DNA of 64,000 nucleotides from Ustilago trichophora (taxonomy: Eukaryota; Basidiomycota; Ustilaginomycetes; Ustilaginales; Ustilaginaceae). Shown piece after piece: positions 1 through 9,793 of the stretch. The DNA lies in contig OOIN01000002.1 of assembly GCA_900323505.1 (NCBI GenBank), positions 1,054,001-1,118,000 of the forward strand, read 5' to 3'. Under the pieces are notes generated by a model. It was not told where the DNA came from, searched no databases, and worked only from the letters and a program-made list of their open reading frames with translations. Both the position numbers and the translations under genes were made by a program. How positions within the stretch are numbered: the stretch's first letter is position 1; the number at the start of each line of letters is the position of its first letter.

Positions 1-6
1 AGTCTG

Positions 7-924
7 TTATGAAGCCTTCTGGGCAATGGCAAGGAAGTTATCGTAGGTCTTGCCATCTTTGACAAATTGCGCGGACTTGCCCATGTTGACGAGCTTGAGG
101 TCGGCTGCCGTGAAGAACTCGTCCATCTCGGCGTCGGTGAAGCCACCTCTGTGGGCAATGACGTTTTCGTGCTGGTGACTGGCGTGCCCATGTCCATGGC
201 TGTGACCATGACCGTGACCGTGACTGTGACCGTGACTGTGACCGTGATTATCATGGTGATGGCCATATCCATGAGAGTGTGCTTCCTGCTTCTTCTCCCC
301 ACTAGCAGACTCAGCCGGCTTGGCATCGAAATCCTCGATTTGCTTGTGCGAGCCATCTTCGCGCTCATACGTCCTGGGTGCTGAATGAAACTCGACCGAG
401 TTCTCCGTCTTGATCAAATCCACCACTGCCAGATATCCTCCTGGTTTGAGATACCCCGCGAGCACTTGCGTGATCTTCTTCGGGTCGCTGATGTGGTGGT
501 ACGCATTCGTGCATGTGACCACATCGAATTTTCTCCCCTGCAGGCCTGCATTTCCTCCTTCTTCTTCGGCCAAGATATCAGTGACAATGGGAACAATGTT
601 ATCGATCCTGTTAGCTGCATCGGTCTGGGCATCGAGCTTGCTGCGCAGCTGCTGGATCATCGCCTCTGACTGGTCCAAAGCTGTAACGGACTTGCAGCGC
701 GGGGCGACGAGCAGAGCCAGCAACCCAGTGCCCGCGGCAAAGTCCAACAACTCGGTGGAGGAGGGATTGACACCAGGTACACGATCGAGAATGTTGGCAG
801 CATTCGTCTTGGCCATTTCGACCAACATGCCTCGACCCATCTTGTCGTACTCGGCCGCGGTGAGGGCGTAAAAGGCCTTGTTGGCGTCGGTGATCAGCTG
901 ATCGTCCTTTTTCGAGCTGGTCAT
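7..924 (-). CDS. SAM-dependent methyltransferase with histidine-rich insert
   Basis: Predicted class I SAM-dependent methyltransferase of 305 aa. The start is the ATG at 922-924 and the stop is the TAA at 7-9. The glycine-rich SAM loop DFAAGTGLLA lies at about residues 61-70, an acidic strand end (ALDQSE) follows at about 82-87, and a motif IV/post-motif region (FDVVTCTNAYHHISDP) at about 133-148. Between the Rossmann core and the last strands, residues about 216-252 are a His/Gly/Ser run, resembling metal-binding stretches. The closing segment (GGFTDAEMDEFF) is typical of Methyltransf_11/25-type small-molecule or protein methyltransferases. The substrate cannot be named. It is divergent from tubulin cofactor D with 400 bp between the start codons. 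The family call is firm; the role is unknown. Confidence 0.85.
   Translation of the reverse strand: MTSSKKDDQLITDANKAFYALTAAEYDKMGRGMLVEMAKTNAANILDRVPGVNPSSTELLDFAAGTGLLALLVAPRCKSVTALDQSEAMIQQLRSKLDAQTDAANRIDNIVPIVTDILAEEEGGNAGLQGRKFDVVTCTNAYHHISDPKKITQVLAGYLKPGGYLAVVDLIKTENSVEFHSAPRTYEREDGSHKQIEDFDAKPAESASGEKKQEAHSHGYGHHHDNHGHSHGHSHGHGHGHSHGHGHASHQHENVIAHRGGFTDAEMDEFFTAADLKLVNMGKSAQFVKDGKTYDNFLAIAQKAS
191..270. repeat. Imperfect short tandem repeat encoding the His-rich insert
   Basis: Degenerate 6/12-bp units of the type ccgtgactgtga repeat through this stretch. On the minus strand they encode alternating His/Gly/Ser in the methyltransferase. Such tracts change length easily by slippage. 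Confidence 0.8.
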
Positions 925-1324
925 CTTGACAAATGTCTCGGTTAAGGGGATGTTGGTGTGAGTGTGAGTTGATGATGGAGGAGGAATTTTTGCAAGGCCA
1001 AATTGTGGAGAATCGAGGTCTTATAGGAATGTAGAGTTGGGAGGGACTGATGGTTGTTGGGAGTGTGTACAGATTCAGGGTCCAACCTGGAACGGACCAC
1101 AAGAGGTTATGTGCGCTCGGAGCCTTTTTTTGGAGTTTTTGCGAGACTGAGCAGCTCCGCGGGAAGAAGGCTGGAACGCGTCCGAGAGACCAACACCTAT
1201 TCACTTTTGGTCGATCCCCAACTGCATTCCGACTCCATCTTTGCTCCCCAGCTCAAGTGCTGCGATCATCTCCAACGCTCTGATAACCGCTAAGGTGACT
1301 CACCCGGCGAGGTCACATGCGCCC
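925..1324. other. Divergent intergenic region, shared promoter
   Basis: About 400 bp between the methyltransferase start and the cofactor D start, so it probably holds both promoters. In-frame sequence upstream of the cofactor D ATG has no ATG, only a TTG at 1241. No specific element could be assigned. Confidence 0.5.
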
Positions 1325-4300
1325 ATGCCATCAGCAGAAGCAGCCATCGATGACCCTTCTGTTGTTATCGAGGAGAAGGAGCTCGTTCGCTTCGAGCGTG
1401 CCGACGAGTACCTGTCCCTCCTCTTTCGTCTCGTACCACCAAGTGCTGGGTCGAGCGCCGCCGCAGCCACCATCTCAGTGACTCCGATCATCACCCCAGA
1501 TGAAGCACTCAGCACCCTGATCAGCATCTTGGACGAATATCAGGATCAGTCCAATCTGCTCGATCCTTACCTCGAACGCATCGTCTCCCCACCCGTCGAA
1601 GCGCTCCAGCGTCACGTCCGCTCACTCGTCCTCTCCGATTACGTCAACACCTCCGACAATCTCTCATCAGACTCAGTGACTCGACTGAGCAAACTTGTTT
1701 ACGCCTACACAAAGGTGCGAGGGTACAAGACCATCGTCCACTACTTTCCACACGAAGTTGCCGACCTTCCCGCCACGCTGTCCTTCCTAGAGCAATTGCA
1801 GCGATCACTGGAGAACGATGAGGAAGAAGAGTCATCAAAGAGCTGCTGGGAGCTCCGATATGTATGCCTGCTGTGGCTCTCGCTGATCTGCATGATCCCT
1901 TTCGACCTGGCCAAGTTCGACAGGCCGGGCCAGGAGACCCACGAGACAACTTCTTCACGCATCGCTGCTGTGGCAGAGCACTTCATCACAAGCCCAGGCA
2001 AAGAGCGCGACGCTGCTGCTGTGGTTCTTGGTCGACTATTCCAGCGCACTGATGTCCAGCTGAAGGATCACTTCACTGCATTCCTTACCACAAGTCGCAC
2101 CGCACTCGAAAGCACCGCCGACCTCAGCCCCTTCCATGCAACTGGCATCCTGCAAGCGCTTTGCGAAATCCTCAAGAACAGTGAACCAGTTTTCGTCGTC
2201 ACACACTTGGCCTCGATCCAATCGATCATCGAGGCGTATGACTCCCCGGAAATGGGGGCTCTCGCGAGCAACGGTCTGGTTGTCAAGTATCAGACAAAGC
2301 TCACCAGCAGGTTAGCGCTGAAGCTCCTCCGCCCTCGTGCGGCCCGTCGGCGTGCAAACAAGATCCACGTCCTCGGTGCCAGCCCCGCCCACAATATTCA
2401 CGCAACTCAAAGTACCGCAGAAGAGGACGAAGATGATGAGTCGGACATTCCCGATGAGATCGAACAGTTCATCTCGTACCTCATCGAGGCATTGCAGCAC
2501 AAAGACACAGTGGTGCGATATAGCGCCGCCAAAGGTCTTGCTCGGCTGTGCGACCGCCTCCCCACATCCTTTCTCAACCAAGTGGTTGAAGCGATCATTT
2601 CGCTCTTTCATATCAACATTCCAGACCTTTTTTCGGGCGAAATGGATCTCAGCTCGGTCTCAGAGCACACCTGGCAAGGTGCATGTATGGCGCTGGCTGA
2701 ACTTTCTCGGCGTGGCATGTTATTTGCAGAAATGCTTTCAGAGGCGCTGCCATGGATTCTGAAAGCGCTGCTATTTGACGTCAGGCGAGGCGCGCACTCG
2801 GTCGGCGCAAATGTCAGGGATGCAGCCTGTTACGTCGTATGGGCATTGGCGCGGTCGAACGATATCGAGTCCATTCGACCGCACGCCATGGAGCTAGCTC
2901 AACGCCTTGTAGCAGTAGCGACCCTCGACCGCGACGTCTCGATCAGACGTGCGGCAAGTGCAGCTTTCCAGGAGTCCGTCGGGCGGCTGTCGCTGTTCTC
3001 ACATGGTATCGATGTGATTCGAATGACTGATTTCTACTCTGTCAGCGTCCGACGCAGCGCTTTCCTCGAATGCGCTGTCAATGTGTCCCGCTTTGCAGAG
3101 TATCAGGGCTACCTGGTGGATCACCTGCTCGATGTGGTGACAATCCACTGGGATCCGGCGATGCGTAAGCTTGGCGCCCAGTCAATAGCGCTGATCGCCA
3201 TGAACGACCCAATCGTGCTGATGCCAGACATCTCGTCCAGGCTGAGTGCGCGGATTGGAACGTCAGACACCGCCGTGCTACATGGGACGCTGCTGAGCCT
3301 TGCTGAGGTGTGTCGTCTTTCCCGCTCGTTGAGTGGCGATCACGCGGTGGTTGGAGAAGAAGTCAGATTGAAAGCTTTCGGATTGCTCAGCAGTGTCAGG
3401 CCGAGCGCATTCCGCTCCCTTGGCGCTGCGTCAATCCTACAAGCTGCATGTCAGCTCATCGGCGCTGGTTTTTCAGACTCCACCACTTCGTCGAAAGACG
3501 AGACGCAGACATGGGAGAAAGTTCTCAACATCGCCCTTGCGCGCCAGGAAGAAGCAGTTCACGTCGCCGCAGCCGAGGCCGTTGCCCACCTCAGCCACGT
3601 TGTCGACCTCAGCGCTAAAATCCGCTCAACCCTCGACAACTGGTCAACCCTCACCCTCCCTCAGCAGCAGAGCAACGCCCTTCTCCTCGGCAATATCGAT
3701 TTCAACTCTCACCCTCAACTGTTCGAACCGGTAATTGACCACCTAATTGCCCTCACCCGACCCCCGACGAAACTCACACCCAATCCCTTCTACTCTGCCA
3801 ACATCGAAGTACGCCGTAATGCTATGGACAGCCTCACCCGCTCCCACCCGCACATCCTCCATTTGCACCCCGGAACCTCGCATCTTCTCCTCCCAAAAAT
3901 CGTACAATCCCTCTTGGTGGGGCTGGGAGACTACACAACCGACCAACGTGGCGATGTGGGCTCTTGGGTGCGATTGAGCTGTATCACTGGTCTTCGGGAG
4001 ATCCTCATTCTCTTATCCCGCCAAGAAGAATTGGTGTTGGAAAAGAGCTTGTTTCAAACAGTGATTGGGGCACTGTGGAAACAGGCCGCTGAACGGATCG
4101 ACCACGTGCGTCATATGGCTGGCTGTAGCGTAGTTGCTGTTTATCATGCTTATTCTTCTCTCAACGAGGGGATGACAAAGCCAATGGGTTACGATGTGGT
4201 CAAGTCGGCATTTGGCTCTGGTTGCTTGCGACCCTTTGGCGAAACGCAGCACAACGACGAAAAAGAAGGAGCGGATGGGGATCTAAGTCAAACCTTCAAA

Positions 4301-5032
4301 AATCCAAGCAAAGCTTATCCTCGACTCTGTCAACTTCTCACCATCCCACCCTACCGCATGTCGATTTTGGAAGGACTGCTACTGAGCATGGGTTCGAAAT
4401 CAGACCTTGGCGAACGAATTATCGGGCCCTCTTTATCTACCCTGACTACTGCCGATGATGGGTCAGGATACACCCTCCCCAACTTACTAGGTAGCATTTT
4501 CGATCTTGCCAAGAGACATTTTGGCGAGAATCGAATTTTCATCCCTTCAATCGTAGCTGTCAGCTTACTCCTCGAGAACGGCTCGCAATACCAACAAGAC
4601 GCAGAAGACGTTTTGGTACGATTGGTCAAGATGGCAATGGCAAACGTGGACAAGATCAAGAGCGTGCCCCGACTGCTAGCTTCCGCTACGCTCTGTGCAA
4701 ATTTGGTTCTCGCCATAAGCTCAGGTACAGCAAAGGAGGGGAAAGTGAAGTTGCTAGAGATGCTATCAAGGGGAGTCGGGACGTTTTTAAAGCATCCTTT
4801 TCCAGCAGTGAGAACGAGAATGGCTGAACAATTATATGCTGTCTTGTCGAGTGGTGTTTCTTTCGAAGACGAGGAGGACGAGGATGGAGGGCAAGGGGAA
4901 AAGCTCGAGCTGTGGGAAGAAGTTGAAATGGCTTTGCTTGACACCAAATGGGGTGCTGCGGTGGCGGATGCAGATCTAAACGAGGAGACCGTTCAGAGCA
5001 TCGTCTCTGCTTTGCCTCGCTTGTTGCAATGA
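1325..5032 (+). CDS. TBCD: Tubulin-specific chaperone D (tubulin cofactor D)
   Basis: Cofactor D of the tubulin folding pathway, which captures beta-tubulin and works with cofactors C and E to assemble or recycle alpha/beta dimers. The CDS is 1,235 aa with no intron seen. The frame is open from 1241, but the first ATG is at 1325. The protein is a helical HEAT/ARM solenoid. The family signature VRYSAAKGLARLCDRLP lies at about residues 397-413 and corresponds to the VRWSAAKGIGR region of animal TBCD. The C-terminal TFCD_C region contains KQAAERIDHVRHMAG (about residue 918) and later a segment like AYPRLCQLLTIPPYR, both family hallmarks. Length matches the usual 1,100-1,250 aa. An acidic patch near residue 1180 is probably disordered. 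Orthologues are Cin1 (budding yeast) and Alp1 (fission yeast). Confidence 0.95.
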   Translation: MPSAEAAIDDPSVVIEEKELVRFERADEYLSLLFRLVPPSAGSSAAAATISVTPIITPDEALSTLISILDEYQDQSNLLDPYLERIVSPPVEALQRHVRSLVLSDYVNTSDNLSSDSVTRLSKLVYAYTKVRGYKTIVHYFPHEVADLPATLSFLEQLQRSLENDEEEESSKSCWELRYVCLLWLSLICMIPFDLAKFDRPGQETHETTSSRIAAVAEHFITSPGKERDAAAVVLGRLFQRTDVQLKDHFTAFLTTSRTALESTADLSPFHATGILQALCEILKNSEPVFVVTHLASIQSIIEAYDSPEMGALASNGLVVKYQTKLTSRLALKLLRPRAARRRANKIHVLGASPAHNIHATQSTAEEDEDDESDIPDEIEQFISYLIEALQHKDTVVRYSAAKGLARLCDRLPTSFLNQVVEAIISLFHINIPDLFSGEMDLSSVSEHTWQGACMALAELSRRGMLFAEMLSEALPWILKALLFDVRRGAHSVGANVRDAACYVVWALARSNDIESIRPHAMELAQRLVAVATLDRDVSIRRAASAAFQESVGRLSLFSHGIDVIRMTDFYSVSVRRSAFLECAVNVSRFAEYQGYLVDHLLDVVTIHWDPAMRKLGAQSIALIAMNDPIVLMPDISSRLSARIGTSDTAVLHGTLLSLAEVCRLSRSLSGDHAVVGEEVRLKAFGLLSSVRPSAFRSLGAASILQAACQLIGAGFSDSTTSSKDETQTWEKVLNIALARQEEAVHVAAAEAVAHLSHVVDLSAKIRSTLDNWSTLTLPQQQSNALLLGNIDFNSHPQLFEPVIDHLIALTRPPTKLTPNPFYSANIEVRRNAMDSLTRSHPHILHLHPGTSHLLLPKIVQSLLVGLGDYTTDQRGDVGSWVRLSCITGLREILILLSRQEELVLEKSLFQTVIGALWKQAAERIDHVRHMAGCSVVAVYHAYSSLNEGMTKPMGYDVVKSAFGSGCLRPFGETQHNDEKEGADGDLSQTFKNPSKAYPRLCQLLTIPPYRMSILEGLLLSMGSKSDLGERIIGPSLSTLTTADDGSGYTLPNLLGSIFDLAKRHFGENRIFIPSIVAVSLLLENGSQYQQDAEDVLVRLVKMAMANVDKIKSVPRLLASATLCANLVLAISSGTAKEGKVKLLEMLSRGVGTFLKHPFPAVRTRMAEQLYAVLSSGVSFEDEEDEDGGQGEKLELWEEVEMALLDTKWGAAVADADLNEETVQSIVSALPRLLQ

Positions 5033-5371
5033 GTCTGCTCGATAGCTGTCGAGTTGCGCACTCTAAGCAATACAATCTTTTTAACTCTACACATGACTGT
5101 GAAGACAAAAAATCGCTGTTGCGCTGACTATGGGGCCAAAGTTGCACTGACCTGGTAAGGTAAACCGTGCTCCGAGCGATCCGCATCACACCCAACCATA
5201 TCACAATCAATTTTCACCGCAAACAGCTGCAAACCCCCCTCCCACCATCACCATCACCCACCTGTAAAGCTGTCAAAAAGGTCCAAAGAAAAATATATCG
5301 TCTTTCCAACAGCGGTATAAAAACAAAAACAAAAACAAAATACAAACAACAAAAGTCCCCTCTTCTCCCCA
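5033..5371. other. Convergent intergenic region
   Basis: The 3' ends of cofactor D and the lipase-like gene face each other here. It contains an (AAAAC)n-type A-rich repeat around 5318-5348. No gene is seen. Confidence 0.6.
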
Positions 5372-8300
5372 TCAATTTCCAGTGTCAATGACACTTTCAT
5401 AGATCAAGCTCATACATAACTCGTAATTTGTTGGAATATGATCCCTTAGCATACTTTTAGCAAAGATGGGTTCCGAAAATCTCTTCTCGACATCTTCGCA
5501 GTATCTGAGGATCACTCTATGTGCCTCTGCTCTTGTCTCCCCTCCCTTTTCATTCTTTGTATTCTCGTTGGGATTGCGTTCAAAGACGATTTCGCTGTCA
5601 GCCTGCATCCTCGGGGTAACAAAGACGGGAAAACTTTCTATGCAGTAAACGTCTCCAGGTGGGTAGAGCTTGGCAGAATCCATATCGGCTCGAATCGTCT
5701 TGATCAGAGACCAGAGCCAATCGGCCAGTTCGGGATCTCCTGTCGGGTCGTCTTGCTGCTGCTGTGACTGATTGGTGTGTGAGGTCGTTGTTCGGATGTA
5801 TCCTCCACCAGAAGAGTAGGAGAAGGGATCAAGTTCGTCTTCTCTCAGATTCGGATCGATGTAGGTGGGGTCGGTGGCGAGATTGCGCGTCTTGCCTTTG
5901 ATCAGCTCTTCATGGGTGAGTTGCATCTCACGTTCCGAGAGGGGAAGCTCTTGAGGTCGAGGAGGTTCGAGAGTGGAAAGGTGGTCTGGTACGGAACGTG
6001 TGTAACTGAGGGTAGAGCGAAGGGCGGAACGCTTGCGGTAGGTTCCCAGGACTCGAGTGATGATCTCGCGTGCGACATCAGAATCGCTTTCTTCGCTAAG
6101 AGCATGGGCGATGTTTTTGAAATCGCGGACCATGCCAAGGGAGAGGGTCGGGACAAAGTCGTGACCATGAATGATGCTGGTTACGAGCCCTTTGCAGTGG
6201 GCCGAGAGATCAGGTGAGGCAACTGCAGGAACACCGTATGCGTAAGCATGGATAGGTCGACCCGGTGGAAGCCCGCTGTCGAGAGACGTGACAAAGGGTG
6301 TGTAAATCCGTGGATGTTGGATGTACTGCCCTGTATCTGCTCTTCGACGCAAAGCCTGCTGTCTGAACAAATCCGCTGGGCAGCTTAGCTCGACGGCTGC
6401 AAGCGATGCTACACCACCGCCAAGCGAGTGTCCAGTGATGACAAGACCATAATCTGGATTCTCTTCCAACGCCAGCCGCAGCGTCTGCATCACCGTGCTG
6501 TTCTCGTTGCATAGCCTGCGCGTGCTAGCCAACATGCCCGAATGCACTTGATAATGCTTGTCCGATCTGCCTCCTTCCACTGCGATCGTTTCAAAATCGC
6601 AGGTCAGATCAGTGAGAATGTCGCTGAGGCCCATGGTTCCTCGGCATGTCAGCACTACAGCTTTGGTTGCATCATCAACAGCGACATAGTTGACAAGTGG
6701 AGACATTTGCTCCGTGAACAGAGGCTGGGCTTCCGAGAAGCTGTTGAGCAAAATGCAGTCGACCGGAATTCCAACATGGTGAGCAAAGGCCCACACATTG
6801 GCATGATGCTTGCTCGTATCAGGGAAGAAGTAGTCAAGACTACCAATACCAAGGATACGCATAAAGTTTTGCCCATACGCTGCAGAAGAGTATCGCATGA
6901 AGCGACGCAAATTCTCCACCAGATGGGCTTGCGGGAAGGCTGTTGGATCCCAGCCATGCTTGCCCTTGTCAACATTAGGCGCTGTCGAGAGGCTTGAGAG
7001 ATGCGAACGGGAAGCAAAGGAGCGGACCGAGGTGATCGAAGGTGCTCGGCTGCGACGTCTGCTCTCTCGAAGCGATCCCTGAGGCGTTGACGGTATCATG
7101 GAGGCTCGAACTGATTCGATAGGGAACAGCGTTTGCTGTGAGGCACCACGTTGTGGAATGGATGGAAGCTCCTTCATAACAGCCCGAGGGCTCGTCTTCT
7201 CGAAAGATGAACCAGCCCCACTTCGTTTCGGAAGCTTTGGCCCCGACCCAGAGGCCGTTTCAGATATGCGTTTGCTTTTCCCAGGCGACGAGAAAGGAGT
7301 GCCTTGCGCAGACTGTGACATCCGATGTGAGCCAGCCGCTTTCGAAGGCGAATCAACGGCGATGCTTGGTGGTGCGGGAACATCCTGTTGCCGAGAGTCG
7401 ATGCTCGACTTTGTAGACGTTGCTGACTGGTGACCGTTCTTGAACGGATGCTTGGCGCGCCTGAGCACTTTGTTGAGCCCGCGGCCGATGTCGTTGGTCT
7501 TGCTTTGAGTCGGGCCTTGAGTCGGGCCCAAGCTCGAAATGCTTTGTGGGTGCATAGACGCGTAGTCCTTCTCTTTGACCGTCCTGGCCCTTGATGCACT
7601 GACAGAGGATAGGACAGGGCTGACAGGAGCGATTGCCGAAGTGTGAGATGGCTCTGGACTGCGGGAACGTCTTGATCTGCTTGATCTGTTCGATGCCGAG
7701 TCGATCCGTAGAGAGCCTTCCGTGGAAAAGACATCGCCATGCGTCTCATCGACCTCGATCCTACGAATGGTCTTGCGCTTCTGGATCAGCTTCTTGGTCA
7801 TCGTCTTGAGCACTACAGGCATCTTTGACGCGCTTTCTCCTTTGCTCTTTCCAAGAAGCCGATGGCCGTTGGGCGCTTCAGGAAGTGCGACAGTCCCTGC
7901 AGCAGGATCCAAACCCATGTCGTCGTCATCAGCGCCATCCGCAGACGGAGCTGCAGGGTGAACGTCAGCCGGTCGCGAGTTCGTAGTGCGAATCTCACAC
8001 CACTCCTCGTCTTCTTCGAGCTTGGTTTCTCTGCCGCCGTCAAAGATGGAACAAGTCTCAGTGCCACTCTTGGAGCTCGTGACGTCACGTAGGAGCATCC
8101 CTGAGTTCGGATCAGGTAAAGGGCCAGTTCCGTGCAGTGGTGAAAGGGCAGAGATTGCTGCCTTCGAAACGGGGCGCGTCTCCTCCACAGTGGTGACTGT
8201 CTCTACGGTCTCGATGATTTCTGTGGTGATCTCGTAGATCGTCTCTCGGTTGCCGTTTGCTCGGTTCGTCTTCCTGACACGTCTGAAGTGTTGTTTAGGC

Positions 8301-9793
8301 GTCATGTCCGGAGATTCTTCCCGCAGGACAACACCATCTCGAAGCTGGTCGTCGGTATATGCCTGAAGCTGCCGGCGCAGGTGAGGTGGGAGCTGATCAT
8401 CCGTCAGGCTGGAATCGAACGAAGTATCACCATCTTCTGTGCCGACAAGAAAGTTGAGATCGGCGATGATAGACGCATTGTCTGCAGCATCATTTTCCAA
8501 ATCGGATTCTGCAGACATGGATGGTGCCCAACCTGACTTCCAGGCATTTTGATATGGTGTTGCCGGATTGATGTCGGTGAGACAGAGCCCATCACCTAGG
8601 AAGCCTCTTGATCGCGACGAAGGTAGAGCCATACCGCTAGCCGAGGGATGCATGCTGTGATCTGAGGTCAGCAAAGATGCGGTTCTACGGGGTGGTGATC
8701 GAATGGAGAGAGTCTCGAGCTCCTCGGCTGCTGACACCACCAACGCGGCTGGACGAGCACGCACAAAGTTGCCTGAGCCAACCATGAGCGACCGCCAGCT
8801 TTTCGATTCCACCTCTCCCAATATGGTGCAATCGTAGATGACACGCATTTTCATGCTCTTTGCACTACGCTTGTACGTCGAGTTCTGCAAGACCGCGAAC
8901 GCGGTGACGGCTTTTGTGAGCTTGTTAAGGATCGAGACTGTGCCGTCGTTGGCGAAGCGTGGATCGTTGTTGACCTCACCACGGACAAGAGTGATAAATG
9001 AAGCGAGCGCACGAGATGTCTCGTTGGAGCCAAAGATGCCGTCGATGGTGCGTACTGACTCGTCTGCAGCGGCAAGACCAGCAGTGAGGGTGGTGCCAAC
9101 AAGCTGAAAGGTGCCCATTGCGAACAGCTCTGTCAATGTGAAGGTGTGGTGAATGAGATAGATGCCGACGGCTGTGTACTTATCGAGGATGCTGAGAAAG
9201 GAAGGGCTGGCAGCCTGTATTGATCTACCCGTCGCTTTGGCATCCCAAGCTTCTCCTGAGGCCAGCGAGTGTACAGCCCTAGCGGTTCCGACGGCGCTGA
9301 TGAGGGCACGTCGTGTGATACCGAGCGTCATGCCAGTACTGTTTTTGACGGCCTCGAGGATGACTTCGATGAAGAAAGCAGCGGCTTTGAGCGAGACACG
9401 GGCGATGACGCTTAGATTTGAGACCATCTCGGCCACCTGCTGTGGGAGGAGTGGCGAGGCGGTGGCATACTTGATGAGTGCATCGCTGGCACCGTACGCC
9501 TGATGTTTGGTCCAAGCTCGCACACCGGATGTGATGGCGACCTGTTTAGGCTCGGTGCCGCAGTATGCGACGACTAGTGGCGTTGGGCTGCGGGTATGTG
9601 CTATGGATGGAGTGCCTGGTCCAGATGTATCAGTTGTGAGCATGTCGTCGTCCGACTCCTTGGCGTCGTCGACCCATTGTAGAGGTTGAGAAGCTTGATT
9701 GCGAAAGTCTACGTCCATGCTGAGGCTGGAGGGCATGCGTTCGAGGTCGACGCAGCTGGGATCCAGCGGGTCATGAGGCAGGACGGCCACCAT
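5372..9793 (-). CDS. Class 3 lipase, sn1-diacylglycerol-lipase-like
   Basis: Large 1,473-aa protein starting at the ATG at 9791-9793. The catalytic module is in the C-terminal third. The nucleophile elbow GHSLGGG is near residue 1120, a catalytic-Asp candidate lies in HGHDFVPTLSLG near residue 1210, and a His candidate in MLRDHIPTNYE near residue 1451. Order and context match fungal class 3 lipases related to diacylglycerol lipase, which release an sn-1 fatty acid from DAG. Upstream, residues about 370-960 are Ser/Arg/Pro-rich and probably disordered; the first 300 residues are Ala/Leu-rich helices that may associate with membranes. No signal peptide was recognised, so it is probably intracellular and membrane-linked. 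The triad is seen in sequence; the substrate is inferred from the family. Confidence 0.85.
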   Translation of the reverse strand: MVAVLPHDPLDPSCVDLERMPSSLSMDVDFRNQASQPLQWVDDAKESDDDMLTTDTSGPGTPSIAHTRSPTPLVVAYCGTEPKQVAITSGVRAWTKHQAYGASDALIKYATASPLLPQQVAEMVSNLSVIARVSLKAAAFFIEVILEAVKNSTGMTLGITRRALISAVGTARAVHSLASGEAWDAKATGRSIQAASPSFLSILDKYTAVGIYLIHHTFTLTELFAMGTFQLVGTTLTAGLAAADESVRTIDGIFGSNETSRALASFITLVRGEVNNDPRFANDGTVSILNKLTKAVTAFAVLQNSTYKRSAKSMKMRVIYDCTILGEVESKSWRSLMVGSGNFVRARPAALVVSAAEELETLSIRSPPRRTASLLTSDHSMHPSASGMALPSSRSRGFLGDGLCLTDINPATPYQNAWKSGWAPSMSAESDLENDAADNASIIADLNFLVGTEDGDTSFDSSLTDDQLPPHLRRQLQAYTDDQLRDGVVLREESPDMTPKQHFRRVRKTNRANGNRETIYEITTEIIETVETVTTVEETRPVSKAAISALSPLHGTGPLPDPNSGMLLRDVTSSKSGTETCSIFDGGRETKLEEDEEWCEIRTTNSRPADVHPAAPSADGADDDDMGLDPAAGTVALPEAPNGHRLLGKSKGESASKMPVVLKTMTKKLIQKRKTIRRIEVDETHGDVFSTEGSLRIDSASNRSSRSRRSRSPEPSHTSAIAPVSPVLSSVSASRARTVKEKDYASMHPQSISSLGPTQGPTQSKTNDIGRGLNKVLRRAKHPFKNGHQSATSTKSSIDSRQQDVPAPPSIAVDSPSKAAGSHRMSQSAQGTPFSSPGKSKRISETASGSGPKLPKRSGAGSSFEKTSPRAVMKELPSIPQRGASQQTLFPIESVRASMIPSTPQGSLRESRRRSRAPSITSVRSFASRSHLSSLSTAPNVDKGKHGWDPTAFPQAHLVENLRRFMRYSSAAYGQNFMRILGIGSLDYFFPDTSKHHANVWAFAHHVGIPVDCILLNSFSEAQPLFTEQMSPLVNYVAVDDATKAVVLTCRGTMGLSDILTDLTCDFETIAVEGGRSDKHYQVHSGMLASTRRLCNENSTVMQTLRLALEENPDYGLVITGHSLGGGVASLAAVELSCPADLFRQQALRRRADTGQYIQHPRIYTPFVTSLDSGLPPGRPIHAYAYGVPAVASPDLSAHCKGLVTSIIHGHDFVPTLSLGMVRDFKNIAHALSEESDSDVAREIITRVLGTYRKRSALRSTLSYTRSVPDHLSTLEPPRPQELPLSEREMQLTHEELIKGKTRNLATDPTYIDPNLREDELDPFSYSSGGGYIRTTTSHTNQSQQQQDDPTGDPELADWLWSLIKTIRADMDSAKLYPPGDVYCIESFPVFVTPRMQADSEIVFERNPNENTKNEKGGETRAEAHRVILRYCEDVEKRFSEPIFAKSMLRDHIPTNYELCMSLIYESVIDTGN

